Assembly (NCBI RefSeq): GCF_039543565.1
Contig: NZ_BAABJZ010000099.1
Span: forward strand, 35,032 to 99,031
DNA from: Ferrimonas pelagia
GTDB lineage: Bacteria > Pseudomonadota > Gammaproteobacteria > Enterobacterales > Shewanellaceae
Length of the DNA stretch: 64,000 bases
Direction of reading: 5' to 3'
The position numbers and the translations under genes are program-made. This document shows positions 41,389 through 50,708 of the stretch, piece after piece. The notes beneath the pieces are model-generated. The model was not told the DNA's origin. It did not search any database and worked only from the letters and a program-made list of their open reading frames with translations. Within the stretch, counting starts at the first letter, position 1. Each line of letters starts with the position of its first letter.

Positions 41389-42246
41389 TTAGACCTGCTC
41401 GTTGTCTCCCTCCCGGCGCTTGCGCCGAGCCTGCTCCTCCTCCATCGCCGCCTGGATCTCCTCCATGATGGCCCCCAGATCGGCCGACTTCGTGCTTTCC
41501 ACAAAGGTGCCGGTCAGCTCAACCTCAGGGGTCAAATCGCCCTTTTCATACAGCGCCCAGATCTCCTCGCCATATCGGGTCTTCGCCAATTGAGGAGCAA
41601 ACTCGGCGTAGTAGGCGGTCATATTGTTGACGTCGCGCAGCAGCATCGACTTGGCATGATTGTTGGCCGCCGCATCCACCGCCTGGGGCAGATCGATAAT
41701 GACCGGGCCGTAATCATCGACCAGCACATTAAATTCGGACAGATCGCCGTGCACCAATCCGGCGCAGAGCATGCGCACCACGTCACGCATCACCAGTTGA
41801 TGATCCTCCACCGCCTGCTCGGCGGACATGGTCACATCATTGAGGCGGGGCGCCACATCCCCCTCGTCATAGGTGATGAGCTCCATCAACAGCACACCAT
41901 CGAAGCAGCCGTAGGGCTTGGGCACCCGTACCCCCGCAGCCGCCAGCCGGTATAGGGCATCCACCTCGGCATTATGCCAAGCCTGCTCCTGTTGCTCGCG
42001 GCCGTACTTAGAGCCTTTCTCCATCGCTCGTTGGCGTCGGCTATTTCGACCCTTGCGGCCTTCGCGGTATTGCACCGCTTGCTTAAAGCTGCGTTTTTCT
42101 ACCTCTTTGTAGATCTTGGCGCAGCAGATCGCATTGCCGCAGCGCACCATAAAAACATCGGCTTCTTTGCCGCTCATTAATGGCCGGAGGACTTCATCCA
42201 CCAGGCCATCTTCAACCAGAGGTTGGAGTCGTTTTGGTATTTTCAC
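41389..42246 (-). CDS. RIO1-family serine protein kinase
   Basis: The 285-residue product is a bacterial RIO kinase. It has the ATP-site stretch MSGKEADVFMVRCGNAICCA followed by a Lys-containing strand AKIYKE, the flexible RKGRNSRRQRAMEKG loop typical of RIO1, and MELITYDEG in the hinge. The catalytic loop is HGDLSEFNVLV and the metal-binding motif is VIIDLPQAVD. Eukaryotic and archaeal RIO1 act in ribosome maturation; the bacterial substrate is not established. The acidic and then Lys/Arg-rich C-terminus (EEEQARRKRR) is common in this group. It is monocistronic with its own terminator. Confidence 0.92.
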   Translation of the reverse strand: MKIPKRLQPLVEDGLVDEVLRPLMSGKEADVFMVRCGNAICCAKIYKEVEKRSFKQAVQYREGRKGRNSRRQRAMEKGSKYGREQQEQAWHNAEVDALYRLAAAGVRVPKPYGCFDGVLLMELITYDEGDVAPRLNDVTMSAEQAVEDHQLVMRDVVRMLCAGLVHGDLSEFNVLVDDYGPVIIDLPQAVDAAANNHAKSMLLRDVNNMTAYYAEFAPQLAKTRYGEEIWALYEKGDLTPEVELTGTFVESTKSADLGAIMEEIQAAMEEEQARRKRREGDNEQV

Positions 42247-42348
42247 TGGATTTTTATACCGTACAATTGGGTCGGAAGGAACCCAAGCCGTGCCTTAAGG
42301 CGACAAGCACCACCCGAACGGCGGATCTGCGACCCGAAAAGGAGCACC

Positions 42349-42714
42349 ATGAAACAACGCCTCTTTGTCTCGCTATGGCTCACTGTGTTGATCGGCCATG
42401 TACAGGCCGCGCCTGTCGAGGCACCGCTTCAGTCGGTTGCCGGCTACTGGATCTACGGCTTCGAACAATCGCAACTGCACACCTGTGACGGCCGCCAATA
42501 TTGGATGTGGACCCCGCTGGCGTTTAAAGGGCGCTACCAACTTGAGGGCTTCGCCAACCCCGTCCGGACCATGGGCCGGCTAGCCCCACCGGATCCGGAC
42601 AACAATATGAACACCATACTGCCAACCTGGCAGGTGAGCTCAATCGAGCACGCCCAATCCCCCTGCGGCGAGACACGAATAGGCCCGCCAGCACCGACTG
42701 AGCCCACACGCTGA
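42349..42714 (+). CDS. Small exported protein of unknown function
   Basis: The 121-residue product has a signal peptide (MKQRLFVSLWLTVLIGHVQA, cleavage near residue 20). The mature part contains SVAGYWIYGFEQSQLHTCDG and YWMWTPLAFKGRYQLEGFAN, plus two Cys that could form a disulfide (THTCDG-like and SPCGET positions). I cannot name a family. GGAG five bases before the ATG decides the start; the open frame runs upstream to 42223 without it. It is divergent from the RIO kinase gene and convergent with the M16 pair. Confidence 0.75.
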   Translation: MKQRLFVSLWLTVLIGHVQAAPVEAPLQSVAGYWIYGFEQSQLHTCDGRQYWMWTPLAFKGRYQLEGFANPVRTMGRLAPPDPDNNMNTILPTWQVSSIEHAQSPCGETRIGPPAPTEPTR

Positions 42715-42757
42715 ACCAGCCCGCTGCTCCCTGACGGTGCCCAAGCGCCAGCGCCCC

Positions 42758-44263
42758 TCAATCGATCGTGGTGAGCTGTACCCGCCAATCCGGCAGTTTT
42801 TCTTGTAGATCGGGTACGATCTTATCCGCGTCCCCACGCAAGATCACCCAGGGCGCCGGTGCCAGCACCGCTCGCGCCCGCTGCGACAGCTGCGCCGGGG
42901 TGATGGTATCCAAGCTCTGCTGCCACGGTGGCCGCTCCCCCTGCAGCAATCGTTGGATATGCCACTGCTGGCGTCCGGCTGGCGTGCTCTGCTGCAGTCG
43001 CAACGCGCTGCGCTCATACTGACGCAGCGCCGCCAACTCCGCATCGCCGATGGGCTCATTACGCGCCAGCGCCAGGTGATCCAGCACGCCGGCAACAAAC
43101 GCACCGGTATGTTCAAGCCGGGTGCTGCCATAGAACTTCAAGGTGGTCGACAGGGGATTATCGAAGCAGCGGCCGTATATGCCGTAGGTCAGACCACGCA
43201 CTTCGCGCAGATCGTAAAACAGCCGGCCGGAAAAGCCCCGCCCCAGCCAGCTGGCCAGGATCTGACAACTCTCCACCGTCGCAGCGGGTGCCCCCAGATC
43301 GCCCTGACCTAAGCCATAGCCGATACGAACCTGGGTCTGCACACTGCCCGGCGCGTCCAGCAGCAGGATGGTCGGCACATCGTCCGCTTCCCCCCCTTGC
43401 GTCAGAGCTGGCGCGCCGAGGCCGCCTGCCGGACCATCTAGTGCGCTTGCTGCCAGCAGAGGCTGCAGGCGGGTCCGATAGGCGGCCAACCGCTGCGGAT
43501 CCACGGCCCCCTCACCGGAGCTGAGCAGCGTCCAGCGCGACTGAGCGCGGGCTTGCTGATGGACTCGCTGCAACGCCGCGCCATCCAGGCTGTCCGCCAG
43601 CGCCTTATCGTTGAGCGCTTGATTGTAAGGATGGGTCTCACCTAGCACCCGCTGCATCCAGAGCCGTTCGATCTCAGAGCCGCTGAACGCCTCGATGTGC
43701 TTCGCCAGTTTCAGCTGACGGCGCACCTCCGCAGGATCAACGCCCTGCAGGGCCTCCTGCTGCCAAAAACTCAGCAGTAAAGCGAGTGCTTCCTCGCTCA
43801 CCACCGGCCCTGCCGGGCAGTTCAGCCCCAACGTCAGGCTGTGCAGGCCCGCCTGCAAGAACAGGGTGTTGGCGCAGGGCAACTCTGTGTCTGCCAACCG
43901 CTCGATACGCCACAGCTCAAACGCTTGGCGCAATACATCCACGTTGGCGTAGGGCCGGTCCGGACTCAGTGCCACCAGGCGTAACCCATTCAGCCCGGAG
44001 GCATTCGCCGCAAAGCGGTGCCACTGCAGGTGAGCCGTCAGCGCGATCTGCTCAAGCTCCACACTCGACGCCAAGATCACCGGCGCCACCTCAGGCGCCT
44101 GAGCCAGGCGAGTAAACTCGGGGAGACTCGGCTCGGCGGTCGGGGTAAACACCAGCTCGGTCTGCTGACAACCGCTCAGGCCCGACAACAGCGCCAACCC
44201 AAGGAGTGACAATAGCCGTGGCGAGATCCCCCCCCACAGTCGCTCGATCCGTTTGATCCTCAT
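42758..44263 (-). CDS. M16-like inactive peptidase subunit, lipoprotein
   Basis: The 501-residue product has a lipoprotein signal (LLGLALLSGLSGC) and an M16/insulinase-like fold but no HxxEH zinc motif. The C-terminal segment RLFYDLREVRGLTYGIYGRC carries the Arg and Tyr that M16B partner subunits contribute to the active site. It therefore probably pairs with the zinc subunit encoded just upstream, anchoring the complex at the outer membrane. The ATG at 44263 overlaps the stop of the catalytic gene (ATGA), which sets the start; an open frame continues to 44308. Confidence 0.85.
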   Translation of the reverse strand: MRIKRIERLWGGISPRLLSLLGLALLSGLSGCQQTELVFTPTAEPSLPEFTRLAQAPEVAPVILASSVELEQIALTAHLQWHRFAANASGLNGLRLVALSPDRPYANVDVLRQAFELWRIERLADTELPCANTLFLQAGLHSLTLGLNCPAGPVVSEEALALLLSFWQQEALQGVDPAEVRRQLKLAKHIEAFSGSEIERLWMQRVLGETHPYNQALNDKALADSLDGAALQRVHQQARAQSRWTLLSSGEGAVDPQRLAAYRTRLQPLLAASALDGPAGGLGAPALTQGGEADDVPTILLLDAPGSVQTQVRIGYGLGQGDLGAPAATVESCQILASWLGRGFSGRLFYDLREVRGLTYGIYGRCFDNPLSTTLKFYGSTRLEHTGAFVAGVLDHLALARNEPIGDAELAALRQYERSALRLQQSTPAGRQQWHIQRLLQGERPPWQQSLDTITPAQLSQRARAVLAPAPWVILRGDADKIVPDLQEKLPDWRVQLTTID

Positions 44264-45678
44264 AGCACCGCCTCCTCCAGCCAGTCGGCAGTCGACGACG
44301 GCAACCACTCCAATACTCGCTTTACCGCGCGAACGTACCAGGGCGGCAGCAGATCCAGCCGCACCGTCCCCGCCTGAAAATAGTCACGGGCCACCCGCGC
44401 AATGTCCTGTGGCGTTACCTGCTCTATCCGTTGCCAAGGCCCGGTCAGTGGCGTCTCGGCGTCCATATCCAAGGTCGCCGAAAGGGCAATGGCTAGGGAT
44501 CTCGGGGAATCCAAGCGTGCCAACTGCTGCTCCAGCCACATCGTTTTCAGGCGCGTCAGCGTCTGCGCGTCCAATGGCGCCTGCGCTACGGCATCGATGT
44601 GCGCGGCGACACTGTCCGCCAAGCTGTCCAGCGAGGTACGCGCCCGGGGCACCAGCACCAGATTGGCCACACCGTGCAGCTCCATGCTCACCGGCAACGA
44701 GAACGTCAGTAATTGGTCGGGATCCGTCAATCGGCTTTGCTGCACCACACTGGCCTTGCTGTGCAATAGGTACAGCTCCAATAGCGCCACCGCAGCCGCA
44801 TCCGGATGGGTGCTGCCCACCGTGTGCCAACCCAGCACCAAGCCGGGCCAAGGGCCGCGCTTATCCACCAGACGCTGGTGCACGGCACGGCGCTCAAGCA
44901 TTAATTGGCCAAATTCCGGTGGGGCATGGTTCGGCCGGGACCAAGCACCGAACGCTTGCTCTACCCAAGCTAAAGCTGGCTCAGGGACGTCACCGACCAG
45001 ACTCAGCTGCATCAGATCCGGTCGATAAAATGCCTGGTGAAACGCACTGAGCGAGGCGGCGCTGGAGCCGCTCACGTCCTCCACCGAGCCTATCACCGCG
45101 TGGCCGTAGGGCGTGCCCGCGACCTGATCGAGCAAAAATTCCATTGCCGGGCGAACGTAAGGCTGGTTGTCGATGGTCATCGCCATCTCCTCCAGCACCG
45201 CCCCCTGCTGATTTTGCACCCCCTCTTCCGTCAATGTGGGCCGAATGAAGCGATCCGCTTCCAGCCAGAGTCCCAACTCCACCGCTTCGCTGGGCAGCGT
45301 CAGGTAATAGTTGGTGGCATCAAACCAGGTGGTGGCGTTAAACCGCCCGGCATAAGCGCCGATGGTTTGCACATAGGTGTCTCCCGGCGCGTTCTCACTG
45401 CCTTTGAACAGCATGTGCTCGAAGATGTGGGCGTAACCGGTCTGCCCCGGTCCTTCATTGCGCGAGCCCACCGCAAACTGGCTGGCGATGGACACGGTCT
45501 GCCCGGCGGGCAGGGGCAAAATACGCAGCTGCAAGCCATTCTCCAATACCTCGGATCGGATCTGCTGCTCCAGCTCATACAGAGGTGCAGCTCGCTGCGC
45601 CAATTCGGACTGAGCAGTCACCACAGCACTGACGGCGACGCTCAACAACCACCACCACGGTCGAATGTTCCGGCTCAT
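44260..45678 (-). CDS. M16 zinc metallopeptidase, catalytic subunit
   Basis: The 472-residue product is exported (helix WWWLLSVAVSAVVTA near residues 8-22) and has the inverted zinc motif HxxEH at H84, E87 and H88 in AHIFEHMLFKGSE. The downstream acidic helix (GAVLEEMAMT) supplies the third ligand. The family degrades peptides in the periplasm, sometimes processing specific substrates. An upstream open frame reaches 45711, but GGGAG before the ATG at 45678 is better. The stop overlaps the start of the Arg/Tyr partner subunit, so a heterodimer is likely. Confidence 0.92.
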   Translation of the reverse strand: MSRNIRPWWWLLSVAVSAVVTAQSELAQRAAPLYELEQQIRSEVLENGLQLRILPLPAGQTVSIASQFAVGSRNEGPGQTGYAHIFEHMLFKGSENAPGDTYVQTIGAYAGRFNATTWFDATNYYLTLPSEAVELGLWLEADRFIRPTLTEEGVQNQQGAVLEEMAMTIDNQPYVRPAMEFLLDQVAGTPYGHAVIGSVEDVSGSSAASLSAFHQAFYRPDLMQLSLVGDVPEPALAWVEQAFGAWSRPNHAPPEFGQLMLERRAVHQRLVDKRGPWPGLVLGWHTVGSTHPDAAAVALLELYLLHSKASVVQQSRLTDPDQLLTFSLPVSMELHGVANLVLVPRARTSLDSLADSVAAHIDAVAQAPLDAQTLTRLKTMWLEQQLARLDSPRSLAIALSATLDMDAETPLTGPWQRIEQVTPQDIARVARDYFQAGTVRLDLLPPWYVRAVKRVLEWLPSSTADWLEEAVL

Positions 45679-45795
45679 CTTGACTCCCTGTTTATCTGAG
45701 CTCTTCATCATCCAAGGTCATGCACCAAGATCCAAGCCCCCAGCAACGGAACACGAAAAAAAGAGCAGGACACGAAACGGTTTGATCCCAAACAG

Positions 45796-45823
45796 AAAAA
45801 GGACAGCGATATCTGTCCTTTTT
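45796..45823 (-). terminator. Terminator after the DUF3087 gene
   Basis: AAAAAGGACAG pairs perfectly with CTGTCCTTTTT across a six-base loop. It could act from both sides, but the M16 genes run away from it, so it mainly ends the DUF3087 transcript. Confidence 0.82.
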
Positions 45824-45874
45824 CGTCAATGAGAGAGGGGAAAGAGCGACCGGCCCGCTCAACCAACTTCGCGA

Positions 45875-46390
45875 TCAACTCCAGTAGGGCTTCAAACCCG
45901 AAGCGGAAACCGGTCGCAGAGCAGGAACGATCCCTTTATCCTCCGCAACGACCTGCAAAGCGATCAACTCCAGCTCCAATGTGGCCAGCGAGCCACCCGC
46001 GTTATCCAAGGAATACACCAACATGCGACCCCGAAAGTAAAACAACAAGATCTCAACAGCACGACCGTCGCCGTTTCCTGCCGCCAACTTTAACGTCGAC
46101 AACCTTTGCCCTATCTGCCACAGCAGCCATTTTAGCCGACAGACGTAAACCACTTCCTGCAGTAACGAATGCTTGCGCCCACCGTGTAAAACCGCCGCGC
46201 ACAGCCCAAATGCCATCACAAAGGCCGTAAACGCCAACCACTCTGAATCGATCCCACCTGCAACACCAAAGCGCGCGTCCAAGACTTCGGAAAAAATGAG
46301 ACTCAGCGCCAACACACTGACGACAAAACCGCCGAGGATCTGGTTTACCCGGTTGCGGTACACATTTTTATTGATAGTCGATAACTGCAT
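45875..46390 (-). CDS. DUF3087-family membrane protein
   Basis: The 171-residue product begins MQLSTINKNVYRNRVNQILG, followed by two membrane helices (FVVSVLALSLIFSEV and AFTAFVMAFGLCAAVLHGG) and a cytoplasmic helical tail. The tail has EVVYVCRLKWLLWQIGQRLS and VEILLFYFRGRMLVYSLDN, all matching DUF3087 proteins of Shewanella and Pseudomonas. The function is unknown. The frame continues 20 codons upstream, but family proteins start at the MQL motif. Confidence 0.82.
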   Translation of the reverse strand: MQLSTINKNVYRNRVNQILGGFVVSVLALSLIFSEVLDARFGVAGGIDSEWLAFTAFVMAFGLCAAVLHGGRKHSLLQEVVYVCRLKWLLWQIGQRLSTLKLAAGNGDGRAVEILLFYFRGRMLVYSLDNAGGSLATLELELIALQVVAEDKGIVPALRPVSASGLKPYWS

Positions 46391-46652
46391 CCCAACCCCC
46401 AACATCAGCCAGTCAACAATCTCACCATACCAAAACGTGACCCATTTCAAAAAATTTTAAACAAATAAGAAGGTTCGCTCATCCTTGATGATCATTCGAC
46501 ACCCACTCATCGCCCATAGCCGGCAAAAACAAGCTGAGATCCTAAGGGGTTAAGCGACGCTTTCACCCTGTCCGCAGATCCAGTGAATGGCCCATTCGCC
46601 CGTGACAACACAGACCGCCCACTGGGGATCAGGAACCTGGCAACTGACTGCT

Positions 46653-47027
46653 GTGACTTCGGTTGAATACGCATTGCACCTGCGCGCCATTTCGGCATGA
46701 TCACCCCGTCCTCGACACGCGGCGCAACGCGCAATACCTAACGGCTTGTGTGGCGTGCAGATCTGCTGCGGCGGTGAAACCGTGGGGATGGGCCGCATCG
46801 TTGGCGATGGCGGTCTTAACTACGAACTGGTCGATATCGCGGTGGCCCCCGCCCACCAAAGCAAAGGCCTCGGCCGAGTCGTGATGGAACACCAGATGGC
46901 CTATCTAGAAAACGCCGCGCCGCCGGACGCCTACGTCTCATCAATGACGGACGTGCCAGCCCTGTACGGTAAATTTGGCTTTGTGCTGGCCCGGCCGGGC
47001 AGCGAAGGGATGGTTTGGAAACCGTGA
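46653..47027 (+). pseudogene. GNAT acetyltransferase with an internal stop codon
   Basis: The frame from a GTG at 46653 reads VTSVEYALHLRAISA, then TGA at 46698-46700, then SPRPRHAAQRAIPNGLCGVQ, MGRIVGDGGLNYELVDIAVA, PAHQSKGLGRVVMEHQM and YGKFGF to a normal stop. The acetyl-CoA site (Q/RxxGxG/A as QSKGLG) is intact, and the part before and after TGA together match a complete small GNAT protein. A single substitution therefore breaks it. An in-frame internal ATG at 46746 could give a short product lacking the first strands. No ribosome-binding site was seen at either start. Confidence 0.75.
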
Positions 47028-47495
47028 TCCGAAAGGATTAAACCGGGTGAGATCAAAGGCGTCCCCGCGTCGTTTCAAATTCTGTAGTCCGTTTGCCGAG
47101 GCGCCGCCCCCAAATGGAGCTCAAGCGTAAACAAGGCGGGTATGGCTGGGCCTGCAAGGCGCAACACCAGTATCGCGAGAGGGTTGCAAGCCCAGAGAGC
47201 GACTTCAGCCAGAGTGGATCAAGTGCGGCGCTGTCGCATTCAGGGGCATTGTGTGTGACTCCAACTTGCCGTGAGCTTGCGCTGCTCTACGTGCGCTCTG
47301 TTCCCGCCAAGCAACACCTCCGAAGCGCTTTTGGCGCAGCAACCGATTGTCCGCGCCCAATGCCGATTTGTGGTCGTTTTATCAATCAGGTAACCTGAAC
47401 ACCAGTAAAGCGAGTGTGCAAGATAGACGGATTGATACTCACGGAAAAGTGGGATCATTACAATATAATAAGCTGTTGTACCTAAAGGACATTTC
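47028..47495. other. No gene recognised
   Basis: Overlapping open frames exist on both strands (for example plus 47093-47398 and minus 47240-47506), but none has a ribosome-binding site or a protein-like composition. AAAGGA near the right end belongs to the next gene. No repeat or hairpin stood out. Confidence 0.5.
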
Positions 47496-47777
47496 TTGAG
47501 TAGCATGAAATCCGCTAAAAGTTGTTACCTGTGTAATTCGAGTTCCAATTACATTCAGACTGACAATGAAAATTCACGTCATTACACATGCTCCAATGAA
47601 GACTGTGGTGAATACGAAATATCGATAAGTGCTATGGAGTACTTAAAAGATAACGCTGATCTTAAATTGCAGTTCTTGCCGTTAGCCAAGCGGTGTAAAG
47701 GCTCCAATAATTTATTGAGGATCAACGTACGAGGTACCGCCGTCGAAGCTAAAATTCGTCCAAGAGAAGACATTTAA
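47496..47777 (+). CDS. Small Cys-rich, zinc-ribbon-like protein
   Basis: The 93-residue product has two Cys pairs, CYLC at residues 10-13 and CSNEDC at 32-37. This is an arrangement (CxxC, about 18 residues, CxxxxC) that could bind one zinc ion like a short ribbon. The rest is hydrophilic and Lys/Arg-rich. AAGGA six bases before a TTG at 47496 supports that start; an ATG lies at 47505. Composition is AT-richer than its neighbours, and it stands alone between two long non-coding stretches beside a broken gene, which suggests acquired DNA. I do not recognise the family. Confidence 0.55.
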   Translation: MSSMKSAKSCYLCNSSSNYIQTDNENSRHYTCSNEDCGEYEISISAMEYLKDNADLKLQFLPLAKRCKGSNNLLRINVRGTAVEAKIRPREDI

Positions 47778-48248
47778 GCGTAAGCGGGTCGCTGGAGAAC
47801 GCGATTTTCCAGCCCCTGCACTTAAACCACTCTGCTGTTCAGCTCCCTCACCCGGGGCAACTTTTCATGGCCAATGCGCCAGCGCCCATATTCGAGGCGA
47901 AAGGCCAACTTGCCGAGATCTCATCGTTTACCCCGTTTCTAGCAATCGCCCGCAATCCAATCAACGTCTCTCAGTGCTCCGACCCTGCGACAGGCCACTG
48001 AATAGCCACCGGCACGGCCAAGGACTCATTCTCAGCGCCATGATCCGCGATGCCATAGTCCATTAATGGCTATAGCAGCACGAACGTTCAGCCGGCATAG
48101 AGCAGAGCGCTAACCCGTAGCGTTCATTCTGATCTACGCCCTGGACCTTATCGAGACGCCGCTTTATCAATTGGCCGAATACGAGGGTTTCAGCCGGTTT
48201 AGGCTCGCTCCCATCACAGGGGAGTGTGACACGATCCGATGGTCCGAT
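47778..48248. other. No gene recognised
   Basis: Short frames on either strand (for example minus 48063-48293) have no ribosome-binding site. The stretch lies between the small Cys-rich gene and the terminator of the export operon. Confidence 0.5.
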
Positions 48249-48285
48249 AAAAAACGGCAGTGTGCTCTCACAACCACCGCCGTTT
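48249..48285 (-). terminator. Terminator after the ABC export operon
   Basis: Read on the minus strand, AAACGGC pairs with GCCGTTT, with a further short GTG-CAC pairing inside the loop, and is followed by TTTTTT. It lies 20 bases after the permease stop. Confidence 0.7.
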
Positions 48286-48305
48286 CGTTGCACACTCTGC
48301 CTTCG

Positions 48306-50708
48306 TTAATCGTTACGCAGTGCTTGCAGCGGATCCCCCGCCAGCACCTGACGAATGGGGAAGTAAGCCACCAGCAACACCAAGGCGAGAAACGCCAGCA
48401 GCAGTGTTCCGATCAAAGACCAGTTCGCCACCAGCTCTATAGCCGGCTGCGACAAAGCGTAGCCGCTGAGCATAAACAGCAAACAAAACGCCATCCACAG
48501 TGCCATCAGCACCGGTGCCAGCAGCTCCTTGAAGCTCTCTTTGAACAGCACCGAGGTACCGGCCCCCATCGCCAGCTTCACCCCCAGACTGTAACGACGC
48601 GAACGCAGCATGTAGCTGACGATACCACTGACCCCCGCCACCACCATCAGCAGCGCCACCAGCGCCAGCGCAATGGCCACCCCCGCCGCCGACAGGTGAC
48701 GTTGACGGTACTGATCAAACAGCGCCTGAGCCGAGCGGAAGTCCGCAATGTCCAAACGGGGATCCAGTGCTTGTAACCTTGACGCTAACCGCACCGCAAG
48801 TTGCGCCGCATCCAAGCTTTCGCTGCCGACAAACACATAGGTATGACGGTAGTCTCCACCATAACCGGTGGCACGGTAGTGCTCAGGCACCTCTTTGCCC
48901 GGACTGCCTGGCACGGATACATTGTTGACGATCCCGATCACCGGGTGCAGCAGTTCATCCCCCAGTTTGATTTTACTGCCGATCACCTGACTCGGATCCG
49001 CATTCATGCTCTGAGCCAAGCGTTGATTCACCATCACAGGATAGGCTTCAAGCAGCTCATCGCCGTTTTGGAAGCCCGCCCCATTAACGGGCATGCCCAT
49101 CAGCTCGAAATAACCGGGGGCCAGGGTGATCCCTTGCGCATTGGCCAGCGTGCGCCCCTGCTCATCCTCCACCATATTGATGTTCACCGTCTCGGCTGGC
49201 CGGGTGACATTGGCGTGGCTGACCGTACTTACCGCCGGTAACTGCTCCAGCGTACGTACCACGCTGCGGTGCAGATTGAGCCGGGCTTCACCGCGTTCGA
49301 TATTGCGATAATCCAACGTCAGGCTCCAACGGTTTTCCGTGGTCACGCCCGTTTCCTTCAGCGCTTCCCCCAGCGTCAGTAGCACCACATGACAGGTCAC
49401 CGCCAGCACCACGAATGAGAGGCCGATCTGCAGCGCCATCAGCAGATGGCTGACACCGGCGCTGATCTGCTTACCCACGCCCTTACCGCTGGCCTGCAAA
49501 CTGGCCATCAACTGATCTTCCTTCACCGCCTTAAGCTCAATGTAGGAGAACAGCCAAGCGATAAGGCCCGCCAACAACACGCAAAACAGCACCGTGCTCA
49601 GGCTCAAACTTAAGGTATCGAGACGCGCAATCGAATCTGCTGCCAGAATGCGGATCTGCCCCACACTGAGCATCGCCAGCCCCAATCCCAACAATACAGC
49701 CAACCCCACCACCAAGAGGTTGTGCTTAAACGCATCGAGCATGATCTGCCTCGATGACGCACCAAAGGCAAAGCTCACGGCCACGGCTTTACTGCGACCA
49801 ATGGCTCGGGCCATCTGCATGCCAGACAGATTGATCAAGGCGATGACCAGCAAGGCACTCACCCCGGCCAACAGCATCAACACCAGCGCGCCACTGTCGC
49901 CGCGCAAAGCCTGCTCAACCGACGTCAGTTTGCTGGCAATATCAAAGGACTTCAGCGTACCTGGCATATACAGCTGACCGGCTTCCTGAGTGAGCCGCTC
50001 GAACTCTTGCTCAAACTCGGCTGGAAGGGCTCCATTGCTGGCCCGCATGATCAGCTTGTAGCCACCCATGAGCGCTTGCGAGCCTTTGATCTGCAGCGAT
50101 TCGTCCATGTCCATCGGCAACCACAGAACATCATTGATATTATCCAGATCCGGCAGTACCAAGTTGTCCGGCAACACCCCGACGACATTAAAACGTCTCT
50201 TATTGAGTTGAACCTTTTGTCCGACCACATCGGCAGCACCATCGAAATGAGTTTGCCATGCGCGATACCCCAGCAGCACCGATGGCTGCTGATTGCCGGT
50301 TTGCTCGCGCTCATCAAACAAGCGGCCCAAATGCGGCTGCACCGCTAACACCGAAAACAAATTACCGGTGGCCAGTCGCACCGGCACCGACGGCCGCTGC
50401 AACCGATCCGTCAACTTGTACTCACTCCAGCTGTGATAGGCCGCCAACTGCATTGAGGGATCGAATGTACTTTGGAAATAATCGATAAACTGTGGGTTAC
50501 CGCCATCGAAACCGCCATTGGGCACCACCACTTGGGTGCGCAGTTGATGCAACTGCTGCGGCGCCGGATAGGGCAAGGGCTGGAAGAACACCAGATCCAC
50601 CAAGGCGAATACGCTGATCATCATCGACAGCGTCAAGGCCAGGGTAAAGGTGACCGTGAGGTAGTATTGCTTGGCACGAACAAAGCCGTGCAAGAATGGA
50701 TTTAGCAT
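48306..50708 (-). CDS. ABC transporter permease, MacB/FtsX type with two FtsX domains
   Basis: The 800-residue product starts with one membrane helix (about 18-40), then a periplasmic MacB-PCD domain. An FtsX domain follows (about 280-400, LLMLLAGVSALLVIALINLS), then a second periplasmic domain and a second FtsX domain (about 675-795, IALALVALLMVVAGVSGIVS). This duplicated form differs from MacB, which has one. It moves substrates from the periplasm or membrane using a separate ATPase and adaptor, probably to a TolC-like outer-membrane channel that is not in the window. The ATG overlaps the ATPase stop by seven bases. Confidence 0.88.
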   Translation of the reverse strand: MLNPFLHGFVRAKQYYLTVTFTLALTLSMMISVFALVDLVFFQPLPYPAPQQLHQLRTQVVVPNGGFDGGNPQFIDYFQSTFDPSMQLAAYHSWSEYKLTDRLQRPSVPVRLATGNLFSVLAVQPHLGRLFDEREQTGNQQPSVLLGYRAWQTHFDGAADVVGQKVQLNKRRFNVVGVLPDNLVLPDLDNINDVLWLPMDMDESLQIKGSQALMGGYKLIMRASNGALPAEFEQEFERLTQEAGQLYMPGTLKSFDIASKLTSVEQALRGDSGALVLMLLAGVSALLVIALINLSGMQMARAIGRSKAVAVSFAFGASSRQIMLDAFKHNLLVVGLAVLLGLGLAMLSVGQIRILAADSIARLDTLSLSLSTVLFCVLLAGLIAWLFSYIELKAVKEDQLMASLQASGKGVGKQISAGVSHLLMALQIGLSFVVLAVTCHVVLLTLGEALKETGVTTENRWSLTLDYRNIERGEARLNLHRSVVRTLEQLPAVSTVSHANVTRPAETVNINMVEDEQGRTLANAQGITLAPGYFELMGMPVNGAGFQNGDELLEAYPVMVNQRLAQSMNADPSQVIGSKIKLGDELLHPVIGIVNNVSVPGSPGKEVPEHYRATGYGGDYRHTYVFVGSESLDAAQLAVRLASRLQALDPRLDIADFRSAQALFDQYRQRHLSAAGVAIALALVALLMVVAGVSGIVSYMLRSRRYSLGVKLAMGAGTSVLFKESFKELLAPVLMALWMAFCLLFMLSGYALSQPAIELVANWSLIGTLLLAFLALVLLVAYFPIRQVLAGDPLQALRND

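Noticed and set aside
39942..41504. N-terminal extension of the YcaD-like transporter to 41504
   Set aside because: The extra 116 residues are Arg/Ser-rich and overlap the RIO kinase end and its terminator. The GTG at 41156 has a ribosome-binding site.
46698..46700. Selenocysteine reading of the TGA in the acetyltransferase
   Set aside because: GNAT enzymes do not use selenocysteine and no hairpin was evident directly after the TGA. A nonsense mutation is simpler.
47093..47506. Overlapping opposite-strand frames as a gene pair
   Set aside because: Neither has a ribosome-binding site or protein-like composition, and they exclude each other.
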